Part shown: positions 24,001 to 36,707 of the stretch, one piece after another | How positions within the stretch are numbered: position 1 is the first letter of the stretch | How the letters are laid out: each line of letters starts with the position of its first letter | NCBI GenBank assembly: GCA_018340805.1 | Contig: JACMZG010000008.1 | Location: forward strand, 18,622,000 to 18,685,999 | DNA from: Microvelia longipes | Taxonomy: Eukaryota; Arthropoda; Insecta; Hemiptera; Veliidae | Length of the DNA: 64,000 nt | Reading direction: 5' to 3' | The notes under the pieces: generated by a model | What the model saw: only the letters and a program-made list of their open reading frames with translations | Database searches by the model: none | What the model was told of the DNA's origin: nothing | Program-made: the position numbers and the translations under genes

Positions 24001-26030
24001 GTTAAAGAAAACAAAAAAGAAAATATTATAAAATAATAAAGAATTACTAACTAAAAACAAAAATCTAAACAAGAAAAATGTATAATATTAACTTGTTTAC
24101 GCTTCGAAGGGTTTCATTGGCACCTAAAAATCTCTTTATACAACTCAGACAACTACATACTTTAAGGTCAAAGTTATATAAAAGAAATGTTTAGTCTTAA
24201 CACCACTTAATTCATTAGATTAAATTTAATTTACATTTTTTTCTTTAAAATATTTTTTTCTTTTTTTACAATTTTTTTTCTTTTTTACTTAAATTATAAT
24301 ATAGTTGAAGGATTCATAGAAATAATATTAAAATAAAATATTCTAAATCAATCTTAAATAGTTATTTAATTAATAAAAACCTCATTTTAGAGTGTTTTCA
24401 AAATGATTTCAAATAAGAAATAACTGTTAACATATCAATTTAGCAATACATTCTGCATTTTTTTAATGAAAAATCGCTCAAAGAAGCTTAGAAAAAAATC
24501 AATGATCAGCTTATGACTAAAATAATGCTTTTCTTTTCATAGAATACAGTTCAAAAGTTCATATTTATCATCCAATAACTGCATAATACCACCTGTTTGA
24601 TTTATTTAATACATTGAAATCATTTTTCCTATAATTGCCAAATTGTAGTTTTTTTCTACAGATAACAAATAAAATAGTACAAAATAAACTAGCCTCTCAT
24701 TGAGGTAAGAACACAACAAAAGGCTCAAGCTACAAATTTAACTAAAACCGTTTCCTTTCTTTACAATTATAAATCAATCAATTATAAATATTTATTTTTA
24801 CATCAGTACAAAAGTTTATTTTCAGTATTTATCAGAAATACATAAGCAACACAGTTTTTTAACTTTTTCTAAAAAAAGATTCATTAATTTTTTAGAATCC
24901 TCAAATATTTTTTAGGGTTTGAAATTATATTTTAAAATCTATACCTGCATGTATGATAATTCATATCAGCAAGTATGATAGCTTGTGCACAAAAAAAACA
25001 TGGTGTTGTTTACGATTCTTTATTACAATTAAACAAAATCAACTTCTATAAAATTAAATATGGGGGAAGAGATTCAAACTGTGGTGTTATTAAAAATTAT
25101 TACACCACTGTACTTTCATTATGGGAAAAATACCCTGTCCACTTAAAAAGGAAGAGTGAGTATATAATAAGAGGTAATTTTAAACATCTTGTAATACATT
25201 TTTAAGTCCCATAAGGTTCTGCAGCAGTGTTCCTACCTACAGCATTAAACTAAGATATATAAAACTCAGAATTAGTTAGCTAGATTAAACTAGCCTGAGT
25301 GGAAGTAAAACTGGATTTTACTTTTACTTAGAATAGTTATCTCTTGCAAACTTACTCTAAGATAATGCTATAGTGCGTAAATGTACCAACAGAAGCCAAC
25401 AGTCTAGCCATTTTAAGATTAGGAATTGTAAACACTAAGCTTTCTATAGTTCTTCATCGGACAAAAGGGTGTTAATAATATTTAAAAATAAATAGTATTA
25501 TTTTACTATACTAACAGTCCTCTTACTGGCTTATTATTTCTAGATGTAAGATTACCTATTGCAGATGGTGCAATACAGCCAATACTCCATTTTGTACTGC
25601 TGATTAAATGGAAACGGCTACATATTACTATAAAAGCAAGTATGAGAAGATAATGGTAACATGTGTAGCCTACTTTTTGATGAGAAAGTAAATATACAAA
25701 ATCATGTTGGATTCACCAAGCTGCTTCGCTCAGACATTTTTTATGTTCATCACTTGAGATAATCAATCTCTGGCTCAATTGTGATATGCAAATACAGCTG
25801 ATATTTTAGCTATAATGTCCACACCTTGAGTCCTAGTAGATACTAATAGAACACAGTTTGAAAGCAACCCCCAAGTTAAAGTGAAATAGAAGCAATAAGA
25901 CAAACTAATTATACCAAAACTGAATTAGGCTAGTGACCGAAAAAAATATTTTAGACTTAGACCTGAGGCAAAAACATTTAATCCATAAAGGACTTAATAC
26001 AATGTTTCAAAGTCTTAGTATGGAAAATGT

Positions 26031-27533
26031 TAAACCACTACTTGTTGATTCTATTTCACAATACCCCTAGGAAAACATAATCAATAAAGACAAAATATCT
26101 CATTTCTTTAAAATAAACAAACAAAAATTGATTATTTCATTTATTTTATATTTTTATAGAAACATTACTAATTATGCAACAAATTTTGATATACAATTGT
26201 TTTTTTTAAATATATATAAAAAGTTTTTTTTCTTTTTTAAGAGGGGCACTTAATAGGGTTTATTAGGTTTATAAATAACCAAGAGAGCAGGTTGTTATAT
26301 AAATTTAAGGGGGTTATTTATTATTGTTAGCGTAACAATTACATTTTTAAATTACATTGCAAGGAATATATTTTTATATTAAATAGGCACAGCTTTTTTT
26401 TATTTGGTTTTAAATGACACAATTTTGGAAATAAATAAAGTTAATGAGTCCTACAAATAAAAACAATTTTATGTCAGGCATAAAAAAGGAAGTAATTGAA
26501 TAATTTTAAAGTCCACCTAAGTTAGCTGTCACATTAAATCCCTTTTAAGGATAAACATTGAAGTGTCAAAGCAAGTTTCAGATCTTTGATAAGCAACTAG
26601 AACTTTATCAAAGCAGCTGATAATTTAACTATTACACATTTAAATAGTTTTTAAAAATAATATAGCAAGAATTTTCGTACATGAATTTTTAAGAAATATT
26701 TTGAAATTTAGACAAGTGACAGCTCACTTTAATCATCATTAAATTACATTTATACGTTGAAGAGAAAAACGGTCATCCAATCACAATTACACATTCACCT
26801 CAATTACAATAAAGAATATTAAAAATGTAAAATGTCCACTTGATGATGCAATTCAATCATTATCATAAGCAATCCTACATTTTAGTCCCACAAAAAATAT
26901 AAACGTGAGTCCATATACTTTTTGAACATTTTAAATTCTCTTAAGAGGGACCACATACTAATTGGACCTCTCTAATATCATATTTCCTACTGTCTCAATA
27001 CAGTCCGGGCCTAAATGTGCACAGTGCTCTCTAAAGGTATTTTTGATGTCATTTTGAATTAAACTAGTACCAAACACATCCTTGTTAAACCAAAAGTAAT
27101 TATTTACAACAGATTTTGTATATTGACTAATCATAATATTTCCAAAAAATCTTTAAGACTTTTAAAATGAATACAATATATAGATTTTTAGTATCAACTC
27201 ATCTGATATTCAGTAAAAGTAGATCTTCACATCAAAGGCATTTTTTAAAAATATTTAAAAAAGAAACTAAAATAATTTTAGAGGGAGAGTCAAAAACAAT
27301 TATCTATTATAAATAATTATGCTTCATTTTTTAAAAAACAACCCCTAAGCATGGTTCCCAAACAATGGCCAAACTAAAGCTGCGTCATAGTTAAGGTCAT
27401 GAGTTATATGAAGTAATCACACAATACTATCAGAGTCATCAGTATATAAAAAACAAATGTCAGTTTCAATCATTGCAGTAGAAAATATCAGAGTTTAAAT
27501 AAATAAAAAACAAAAATAGATGATGGATTGTTT
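26031..27533. other. Akirin 3' side, probable 3'UTR and spacer
   Basis: No coding signal. Akirin transcription (minus strand) must pass from its stop codon at 27534 into this region. A minus-strand AATAAA at 26322-26317 is one possible polyadenylation signal, which would give a 3'UTR of about 1.2 kb ending just outside the palindrome. Other AT-rich candidates exist. Confidence 0.35.
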
Positions 27534-27544
27534 TTAAGATAGAT
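27534..27544 (-). CDS. akirin: akirin coding exon 4 (11 nt, terminal)
   Basis: A strong acceptor (polyT, tttcag) at 27547-27545 is followed by ATCTATCTTAA. Joined in phase to exon 3 this gives Ser-Tyr-Leu-Ser-stop, the expected akirin C-terminus. The exact match of phase, motif and stop makes this tiny coding portion convincing although no similarity search could find it. The exon continues as 3'UTR. Confidence 0.85.
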
Positions 27545-30500
27545 CTGAAACAAAAAAAAACAGGCTTTAAGTTAGTACAATAACATTCTACAATAAACAA
27601 CATAGTAAAAACCAGTTATAGGATTTAGTTACTTTGTGAAAAACAGTGAGCATAATTATTGGTATTCTCAAAAAGAGGTAAAAATTGAATATGTTTATGA
27701 ATAATATATAAAAGCAAGGCCTGAAAAAGCATACTAATTTTGTACTGTTCAATCATTTTTAACCCGAAACCGGGATGAAACCGTAATTATCCGTTTCAAG
27801 AGTTTTAAGGCCTCTTGAGCGGTTTTCTCAAAGTTGTCTGTCTGTTATTATCGTAGCTTCTAGTGTATTTATGCTAGAAAGTTGCGAAAATCAGTCTACT
27901 GCTGTAGTTGTGCTATTCGAAAAAAAAATTGTATTATGTCATTAACCCGCAAATATGACTAAGCAAAATTTTGAAAAATCATAAAACGTGGAAAAATAAT
28001 GCAATCTGATTGAAATTTGACCACATGTATTATCATTGGCATGCATGTAGCCATGTATAAGACTAGCATATGTGCTAAGTTTCACCTCATTGTCAGCATT
28101 AGTTCAATTTTTATTGAATGACTTGTGTACGTTTTTTAAAAAGTTTTAAAAATTCAGAAAATGATTTAATTGAGTTGAAATTCAGTTCAAATGTATACCT
28201 TTACTTAATAAATAAGTACACAACGTTTTGTTACAATATGGCAAGTATATCTATAATTTTTGTTGGATCATAAAACTTAAGTAGCATTGAGTGTGGTCAG
28301 TGCTGTATGAGTGACCACTGAGAATGAAACAGATGCATTTACTACCTGAGGACGGGTAAAGCAAGTCCGAAGCAGGGAGGATGACCGTAGCAAATCTGAT
28401 GTGATGTAGAAAAGTTCCGAGGTACCCCATACCCAAATTTTTTTAAGTATAAACAAAGAACATTTTCTTAAATCTACACCAACTAATATTTTAAAAAAAC
28501 TGCTTATTTTTTAAGCCCTTTGGAAATTAATTGCTCACTGGTATTAGCATGAAAATATGTTGGCCATAAAAATTGAATAATTTAGTAACAGAATTATTTG
28601 GTAACCCAATGTCTAGAGGGTTTTAACTAAATGATCAGAAAAAACATGAACAGTAATTCAGCAGACAGTCATTCAATATCATTTCAAGTTTCAACATTTT
28701 TTTAAAGATGGTAACTTGGTTGATGGCATCATAAAATGTTAACAAAACTTTAATATTCTTTTTAATAAGCTTAGTATTCCACCCAAGATCTATTTATATG
28801 CCAAGTTTCGTTTTGATTTGAGAAAGCCTTTATTCACCTTAGTTCATTAAATGAATAAAATCAAAAGTAAATATTCACAAGATAGCGACTGATATTAGGA
28901 TGAAATTTAGTGACTTGATTCACTACTTAGAGACATAAATATAAGTCAAATTTCAATTTCATGAATTGTTTAGACTATTACCAAAATAGGTTAATGTGGA
29001 CCAACACATATTATCTGATTTTTAAGATTAAATCTGCCAAGATTCAACCCTTTTAAGTAAATAAAAGGGGAGTTATTCGTGATACAAAAAAGGAAAAATT
29101 GTACAAAGAAATTTGCTGACGACATAATTGTCAGTTACTAGAGTAGTCTTTGGAACTGTCATGACTGTTGTAGTTTTAATGTCAAAAGAAATGATAAATG
29201 CTTTCAATTGGGTGAGTCATCCAAAAAATTATGAATTTCTGTGTTCTATGCTCAAATGTTTAAAGAATTTTAAAAGCTTTATTGGCACTTATTTACTTGG
29301 TTCCCAACCTCTATTTATCTGAAAAAATCTATTGGATTTGGATATAAGAACTAGGAGGTCTGTCTAAATTCCATTGATATCCCTCAGTTTCGATGACACT
29401 TACTTACTTGGGTCCCCATTTTATGTTGGGAACCAAGGGTACTTTCGCACTATATTATCTTATTTACTTAATTATCAATCATTTCTTTTCCCCCCCTTCT
29501 CAATCCCATACTATAGCCCCTTTGCATTTCAACATCCCCTATTAAGATTGTTAAATAATTTCTTTTATATAATTTAGTAAATATACTGTCGGTACCCAAA
29601 TGAATAATTGCCCTATATCGCCATATTTACTTGGGTCCCAACTTTATGTTGGGAACCAAGTAAATAAGTACCGCTTTATTTTGGGCCTGAGCAGAAGCTA
29701 AATCATGTATCCTTTGGAAATTTGCTAAAAAAATAAAATTTAAACACTACCTTTTTATATTATAATTATTCCGAGTATTGATGAGGTCAGTGTTATTTGT
29801 AGTAACAATCTATTGATTCATAGTTTTGACAGATGAGTAAATTAAAAACTAAAACTATTATTAACTAAACAACAAAACTAGGGTACTTAAGGGTTAATCA
29901 TAATGTTACACAAAAAAAAACATAAGATACAAGTGAAACTGCATTTACTTACAGGAAGGCGCTGAAGATAATTCAAAGCGTCTATGTAGCTGATCATTAG
30001 AGAACTTTACAAAGGCATCATATTGCTCTGATAGCTTAGTGTTTAATATACGGTCATATTCTTCTCTTAGCTCTACTTCTCTTTCACTAAGTAATCTCTC
30101 ACATATTATACCAACCTACAACACAAGGCATCAATTAAATTTCAAAAATTACCTCCACATTCAGGAAAAGCTACTTTGTTTAGATATAACAAGTCAGAAG
30201 TTGTCAAGATATAACAAGATAGAAGTTTAACAGACAAACAATAAAGAATTGAATCCTTTTAATTGTTCTCTATAGTATAAACTATTAGATTCAAGACACT
30301 TTTGATTATAAACTACAGTTTGTTTAAGTTAAAATATCTTCTTTAGCCTCATTCTTCCATTTAAGGCATAATCATGTCTGTAAGTATAAAATAATAAAAA
30401 TTAGGGACTACAGTCAAACCTCTACACAACGAACTTGTGGGTTCTACAAAAAATATTTGCCATATAGAAATATTGTTATATGGAATTACAAAAATAATAA

Positions 30501-33500
30501 TGCCCTAAACTGATTCTTATCTAATATTAATAATAAGGTACTTGTTTTTATTGATAAAAAAATAAATATTATTGAAAAAATATCAAAATCGTTTAGTGTA
30601 ATAATAAATACTTCAAAAATATAATTATGTGCAAAAAGAATAAAAAATATAATTTTAAACTTTACACTTAGTCGACTCATAGTGCCTCATTGTGATCTAT
30701 AGTAAAATAATAATAGGGGTTAGTGTAAAAAATTGTTAGGGATAATCACTGCAGGAAAACTACAGGTGGTAGAGTCAATTGTTCCGCTCTGTGTATTCTG
30801 TGCCAATTTATTTCAACAAATATCTTATATAAACAGAGAGCATAACCTAGGATGCAAACCCCAGACCTCAATAGAGTCAAAGGTCAGTATAAATACTGGT
30901 GCATTAACAACCTAGACCACTGAGGCACCAGCTTTTCATGAGCTAGTTAGATAATTAATTAGATTCATCAATCCATTATTTCATGTAATTTTTTTCCACT
31001 AGTATAAATTTGTTTCACCTAGAATAACTTTTTACCTGTCTGAATGTGAAAAGAGGTTTGTCTCTCTGATTTGCTAGATATGTAGAAGCAAATGAATGAC
31101 GTGTTGGACTGGAACCACCATCACTACTGCTGCTGTCAGCTATGCTTATATCCTGTGTGTGAGGGTCAAAGTGTAGTTGTCTCTTTCTGTGTAATCTTCT
31201 CATCTCTTCACGTATGCCAGCAGCTAGCATCTCTGTAACACAAGCATTTTATGCTTTCAATCTGCCCACCAACAAAAATGTATATAGAAAACATAATTAA
31301 TAAAAGTAAGAACTGTAATGTGACAGCTAAAATTAAGGATTGATCCTTCAATGATAATTTCTAATGGGCAGAATGGCCCTAAAACAGGCATTTTATTATA
31401 TTTATTAATACAAAATTATTAAATTAGCAGGTACATATTTACGAACGAAAACACAATAATGTTGTCAGTGTTGCTGATTATATTAAATAAAAAACATAAA
31501 TCCAAAAATAGTCATGCGCAGTTATTCCCATTTTAGCTATCAGCTGATCATGCTTGTCTGAATTTTTTACAAAGATTAGTATAGGAGTTTCCCTACTTGG
31601 TTTATTATATTAGTTTAGTAAGTATGTAAATCATCATTAAACCACAATAATGACCCAGCTATATTAAAGAAAGATTTATTTTTTGGACCAAGCTGTAATT
31701 TAGTGTACACATATAAAGCAAATAAAAGACAAAGTCAAATTAATATTATAAGCATTAGTTTAAATATTATCATTTTACATGTATAATTTTATGCAAATCA
31801 CAATTTCTTATTATTAAATTTAAATTTTTTTAATATTGTGGCAATATGCCACTAACAAAAACTAAAAATAGGACTAACTGATACACGAGAACAACAGTGT
31901 GACTGCAAAGCATCCACAGTGAGGTTTAGGGCCACACAGAGGCCCCTGCATTGTTAAAATCTATCTTATTTGCAATCTAAGAGTCGTTTTTATTCCGCAT
32001 ACCAGTTAACAACCCACCAAAAATCAACAGATCTTCTTTCCCTAACAAGAGAAAGAATTTTATTGGTTCTTCTATAAAACTCATTCACCCTCTTAAGTGG
32101 TGAAGCGGGGGGGTTAAAACAATAGGATTTATTCTCCCGTTACCAAGCAAGCTGTTTACAACAGAAATTAATTAATACAGGTTAAGCTTGTTTTCAATAA
32201 ATAAATTATTGAATTTCAGTAAATTTTAATCATAATAATGATGCTAATGAGGTTGTTTGGATGACGGAAATGGTGAGGAAATAGGACAGATCGATTCTGT
32301 TTGGCTTTCTAACACAAAAGTTGAAGTCTATACAAAATTTATACGTATATATTTAGTGTGTGAAGGTGAAGAATTTATTTCATTAACCAGAATTTATGTC
32401 ATTAACCTAAAGTATAACGTCATAAAACAAATTTAAATTTGGTACGAATGTGTCTCTATGTAGAACCAAGTTGCATTCTGTACTCAACATTAGTTCAATT
32501 TTTATGAAATGACCCACACAGGTTTCTTAGTAATGTTAATAATAGGAAAAGTTGTCCCATTGAGCTGAAATTAGCAATATTTATGTAGCATCATTAACGT
32601 TACGCAGCTGGGCAGGGACTATAATAAAAAATTTAAGTCAGGGAATGATGTAAGTGAGTCCAAATATTACTACAACACTAATTAGAGAATACAGGGTAAA
32701 AATGAAGGGTAGACCAAAAGTCCCCCCCCCCTAAATAAAGTTTGAATCGTCTGACATAAATTTATGCAACTTAGGGTATTTTTTGTGTAAAGAGAACTTC
32801 TTTTTGGTGATTTTGTAAACTTAAATGTCCCTAGTTGGATTTTCCAATTTTTTAAATAACATACACAAGCATAACAACTCATCTCTCTAGCATTAATACA
32901 CTAGGAGCTATAATGATAACAGACACACACATACAGGCTAACAACATATACTTAGGAGGTCTCAAACAGACCTGAAACGGATATTTCCTGACATCCAGGT
33001 TTCAGATTTTTTGGCACACAATACTTTCCCAATATACCTATGGTATAAAAGAGGAAAAGTTAAAAAGTACCAAGTACTGTGGCACTTTTCCTTACTACAT
33101 TAAGTTTGCTACTCTCATCCTCAATACTTGGAGTAACAACTCTAGTCCTCAAAACAGTAAATACATCTGTTTTACAAAATGAAATAATGCTGTATTGAGA
33201 TGAATTTGGCACATTTGTTGGTATTATAAATGACTACATGCTTAATCTCAAATCAATTTAAACATTTACCTGTTTAATAACCTTTAAAATTATTGATGAA
33301 TCAATATTACCAGTTAATGACTTATTAAAAAAATCCGCACAGCGCAACCAGACCATTCATTTTTGTACTAAGTTTTTAACTCTCTAGTATTAATAAACTG
33401 GGAACTGTAATGATATCAGAGACACACATTCAGTCAAACAACTCTTGAAAACAACTAGGAGGTTTTAAAAACACATGAAACTGATAATTTAGGTGAAATC

Positions 33501-35084
33501 ATGGATTTGGGTTTTTGGCCAACACAATACTTTTCCTATACATGATATGAATGAGGAAAAATAAAAAAGGAAATTGGAAGGTAAGCTTTCACCAATTCCT
33601 TCAGACATAACGGGTGTAAACAAAAAAAATTCATAGGGAAGAATGTCTTGCATTTGTCCTTAGAACCCAAAAATAAGAGTTTACCTTCTAACTTACTTGT
33701 TTTTTTGCCAAATTCAGGGTTGCATAGGACACTCAAAGTTCAAATGGTTCAAAATTTTAGGGGAGGGGCACACTATATAGACAATGGATTGTTTTAAAAA
33801 GTCAACATTTTACATTTGTTGCCGTTGACTAATATGTAACTACACTACCTAATATGTAACCTACCTCATAACCATAATTTTTCAATGACAACTTTGTTAA
33901 TAACCAACTAACAGTACACCCAACACTTAGCTATAAAATTATCCACTTATTACATAAAGTGGAAAAGAATCAACAAGTGGTGTGAATAATAAAGTATATT
34001 AGGCCGTCAATATGCCTGCAAATGACAAAAGGAGGATATTTTGGGCTACTTTAAGTGACTGTTGTAATTGTAGAGAAGTATATGCCAATGTCATGTTGCC
34101 TATCATGACATTGTTCAAGCATGAAGGTTCAGTAACAGAACCATAAAAAATATTTATTGGGAGCAAATAAAACACCACAGAGGGATTGTTAATGACTTTT
34201 GACATTCTTTGTCAATTACAGAGTGGCAGCCATTTTTAAATTTTCAAAAAATTTGATTCTTCCTTAAAAATTGATTTTTGAACCTTGCACACTTTCAAAG
34301 TGAGTCGGTTCACTTGTTATCCTCTTCTACTATAGAAATGTACAACCAGCAAGCAGATAGAGGTATTCCTGGTAATGGCTCATATTGCACAGCTGTGGGT
34401 TGTTTACATAACTATTTCACTTAATTGTAAAATACTATCATTACAAATTATAACAAAAATACACTCAAAGTTTTACGACAGTAAAAATCAGATATGAGCG
34501 CTAGAATAAGTTATAAACTAATGGAAATAGATTAGGAAGGATTCAAGTCAATTAATAGGGCTTGGCTGGGCAACAAACTGGATAACTTATTGCTGTCTGT
34601 ACCAGCTAAATACATAATGATGCCTATATCAGATTATACATAGAAAACATACGTGAAAAAAGCGAATAGTAAAAAGAAAATTAGAATAAAAGGGTGTTTC
34701 TCAATCAATAGACAGGAGGGAGGGAGTTATGTACGTAATTATTATTTTACATCTCATTAAAATCTCTAATATTCCGTACACTGAGTCATATCCATACAAC
34801 GCTAAATAACTGCAGATCATTTTCGTATAACTACTTCTACTGAGACCAGAAATAACAAACAAAAAGTGAAAAATTAATTGGGGTAATTCAATCTACTGTC
34901 GCTTACCCGGAGTCATCTTGGAATTTACGTCCGAAAATGGAGACGGACTTGAATCGTTCCTGGACGCCGGGGGCGAGCTGGAAGGCGAAATATTCATAGG
35001 AACACATCGTTGTCTTTTAGAAGGGCGACCGTGGCTGTGTACGGGATCGAAATCCAAAGATCTTTTAAGAGTAGCGCAAGCCAT
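27534..35084 (-). CDS. akirin: Akirin (complete, four coding exons)
   Basis: Akirin is a small nuclear co-factor that links NF-kB-type transcription factors to chromatin remodellers in animal innate immunity and development; in vertebrates AKIRIN2 also carries proteasomes into the nucleus. Coding exons, minus strand: 35084-34907, 31232-31036, 30115-29953, 27544-27534; phases 1, 0, 1 join perfectly to 182 codons, within the family's usual 180-205. The start [14 protein letters not shown] is the family N-terminus, followed by a basic nuclear signal (RPSKRQR, residues 20-26), a Ser/Pro-rich stretch, the SPFSDV motif, a basic helix ([12 protein letters not shown]) and the conserved C-terminal block ([24 protein letters not shown]). 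The tail ends SYLS. Intron 1 is 3.7 kb, intron 2 0.9 kb, intron 3 2.4 kb. It lies head to head with SEC63, start codons 2.04 kb apart. No frame damage is seen. Confidence 0.95.
27760..28443 (+). repeat. Dispersed repeat family R1, copy in akirin intron 3
   Basis: Shares with 53083-53652 an ordered set of blocks: CTCAAAGTTGTCTGTCTG, a GTGTATTTATGCTAGAAAGTTG stretch, a 'cattaac...cagcattagttcaatttttat' block, and the end TTCCGAGGTACCCCATACC. Non-coding; probably a degenerate mobile element. Confidence 0.6.
28444..29283. other. AT-rich intron sequence, nothing recognised
   Basis: Inside akirin intron 3. Parts loosely resemble repeat family R1 (for example the block before 28860), but I see no gene or defined element. 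Confidence 0.4.
29284..29672. mobile_element. Foldback element with 25-bp terminal inverted repeats
   Basis: Ends are GGCACTTATTTACTTGGTTC... at 29284-29308 and its inverse at 29648-29672. Two further internal copies of the TTACTTGGGTCCC/TTGGGAACCAAG palindrome lie at about 29405-29440 and 29626-29648. No coding capacity; MITE-like, in akirin intron 3. Confidence 0.65.
29953..30115 (-). CDS. akirin: akirin coding exon 3
   Basis: Residues 126-179 plus one base. Encodes [13 protein letters not shown], the coiled segment and [18 protein letters not shown]. Donor TCCT|GTAAGT. If the donor is not used, translation stops two codons later (Cys-Lys-stop) and the SYLS tail is lost. Confidence 0.93.
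30408..30480 (+). mobile_element. Pogo/Tigger-like transposon end (one side only)
   Basis: TA followed by CAGTCAAACCTCTACACAAC and GAAC, which matches the common start of pogo/Tigger (Tc1-mariner) terminal repeats at TA targets. The opposite end was not found in the next 400 bp, so this is a fragment at best. In akirin intron 2. Confidence 0.4.
30838..30935 (-). mobile_element. tRNA-derived SINE fragment
   Basis: Minus strand reads GCCTCAGTGGTCTAGG (pol III A-box-like) and, further on, GGGGTTTGCATCC (B-box-like). It does not fold into a full tRNA. In akirin intron 2. Confidence 0.5.
31036..31232 (-). CDS. akirin: akirin coding exon 2
   Basis: Residues 60-125. Acceptor ttacag|AG, donor CAG|GTAAAA. 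Encodes [20 protein letters not shown], an acidic/Ser stretch ([12 protein letters not shown]) and the start of the conserved block, KPLFTFRQ. Confidence 0.95.
31233..34906. other. akirin intron 1
   Basis: 3.67 kb of AT-rich sequence without coding signal. It contains several pieces of the R1 repeat family (listed separately) and a short C run at 32723-32732. I see no regulatory site I can support. Confidence 0.6.
32390..33505. repeat. Cluster of repeat family R1 fragments
   Basis: 32390-32545 carries the 'cattaac ... caacattagttcaatttttat' block in plus orientation. 32885-33005 and 33372-33500 carry the 'ctctctagcattaat ... aggaggt' block in minus orientation (compare 53180-53083 read on the minus strand). 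Mixed orientation suggests multiple insertions or rearrangement. Confidence 0.5.
34907..35084 (-). CDS. akirin: akirin coding exon 1
   Basis: Residues 1-59 plus one base. Holds the conserved N-terminus, the nuclear localisation signal and the Ser/Pro-rich linker to [12 protein letters not shown]. Donor is CCGG|GTAAGC. The start ATG is the only one giving the family N-terminus. Confidence 0.95.
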
Positions 35085-35290
35085 TTCAATTAGCTCTCCA
35101 AGGAGAATAGAAAAATTTTAACACAATAAAAATATTATAAAATTCACTCCGAACCACACACGAATAACTTTAAAGCGTTTAATGATAGATAAATTTAATT
35201 TATATATTAAAATAAATACAAAAATTGTAACTAAAAACTAGATGATTGCGGATTAAATTTGCTAGACCGAGAGAGAAAGAATAGATCAAT

Positions 35291-35428
35291 ATGGCGACCG
35301 AGTCAGACCCCGTTCTGGGGCTACAGTCAGCCGTCGCACCCACCGACCAATCACAAGCTACAACTGCACTCACACTATCACACTCATTCACATTTACGAC
35401 AGTTTTCAAAACACAACACAGCATTTAA
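35291..35428 (+). other. Short unrecognised reading frame in GC-richer block
   Basis: ATG in reasonable context (caatATGGCG) opens 45 codons starting MATESDPVLGLQS, ending in TAA at about 35428. I do not recognise it. It could be an upstream ORF, a first exon of an unassigned transcript, or chance in a CpG-richer promoter. The opposite strand is also open here. Confidence 0.2.
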
Positions 35429-35934
35429 TCATTGCCGCCAACAAAACAAGCCCCAAACACTTACGTTAACAAAACTTTTTCTTGACTGTTCTTAAATTTA
35501 TTAATGCATTAAAGTAAAATATAGTAGTGCTATACAATAAAGCGATAAATATATCTTTTAAATTAGTTTGTTTATTTTGTTATGTAAACAAAAAATGACA
35601 AATCTCCGGTCCCCCGATACCGTTACTGAAAGGGGGGGTCTCCCTTTAATCCTTCTTTAGAGTTGGGTAAGCGAGCTGCATGCGAGCTGAAATTAGGCTC
35701 TAGCCAGGTACAAATAGTATCCAAAGACTTTTAAAGATAACTATGGTTGTAGTTATGTACTTGGATACAAAATCTGTATGCTCCAGACAGTCATCAATCG
35801 TATAATTTCTTTCATATTGATTAAAACTGATTTCAAACATCATGGTTGCTGTTTATGGTTTTCACTTATGATTATGGATTGATAGTGAAAGCATGGAGCA
35901 AAAAATTAACAAAAAAATGTATTGCTTTCTCATA

Positions 35935-36690
35935 ATAAAAAAAATCGAATATACGGGTAGCACGTCTGAACATTTTCTCACTACTTCGGACTCATTTCGC
36001 TCGTCCTAAATATATAAACATTACCAATTCTATACTGCAACGCGTCTTCAGACTTGCTTATTTGCTTGTCCGAAGACAATAAGCACATTTGTTTTATTCC
36101 CAGCCCCAGCGGTCACTCATCTATGCTCTGACCTCGCTTGATACTGTTATGATCCTACAAAATAAACCGTAGATATACTAGACCTATTAAAAAATAAACT
36201 TTATTACGTAAAGGGCTAGACAAATTTAACTTTTAATATGATAATTTTTCATGTCATTCGATATAAATGAAAATAACGCTAATAATGAGATAAAACTTAG
36301 CACATTTTTTGTCATATTATGACTATAAAGGTGAGCTAAATTTCAAATAGATCGGAGAATGTATCAAATTTTTAAAACGTTTGCTAAGCCATGAAAGACG
36401 TAATAAAAAAGATTTTTCGGATAGCAAAACTACTTATATAAGTTACTATTGCCTTTATATAAGTTCCTTCACCACTCTTAAAGATTGATTTTTGTACCAA
36501 ATTTAAACTCTCTAGCATTGAGTACCTGTTATCAAGATATACAGGCACTCTTGCATAATGAGGATAAACATACTTGGAGCTACGATGATATCACATACTC
36601 TCACATACAGACAGACAACTTTGTGAAAACCACTCAGGAGGTCATGAAAACACCTGAAACATTTCCTTTACAACTACAAGGAAAAGAAAA
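35935..36690 (-). repeat. Repeat family R1, minus-strand copy
   Basis: Blocks matching 27760-28443 and 53083-53652 in reverse: the 'gtccgaag ... ggtcactcatctatgctc' part near 36060-36130 and the 'ctctctagcattgagta ... cagacagacaactttgtgaaaacc' part at 36505-36640. Non-coding. Confidence 0.5.
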
Positions 36691-36707
36691 AACATAGTTA
36701 TGCCAAA

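Larger units (their letters stand above)
14468..26030 (-). repeat. Right arm of giant inverted repeat (~11.56 kb)
   Basis: Reverse complement of the left arm, equal to it in length within a few bases. Homology runs to about 26030, where the left partner reaches the N gap, so the true outer boundary is not visible. The akirin last exon lies only 1.5 kb beyond this end. In the THAP exons this copy keeps the reading frame that the left copy loses, so it may be the more accurate of the two there. Confidence 0.97.
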
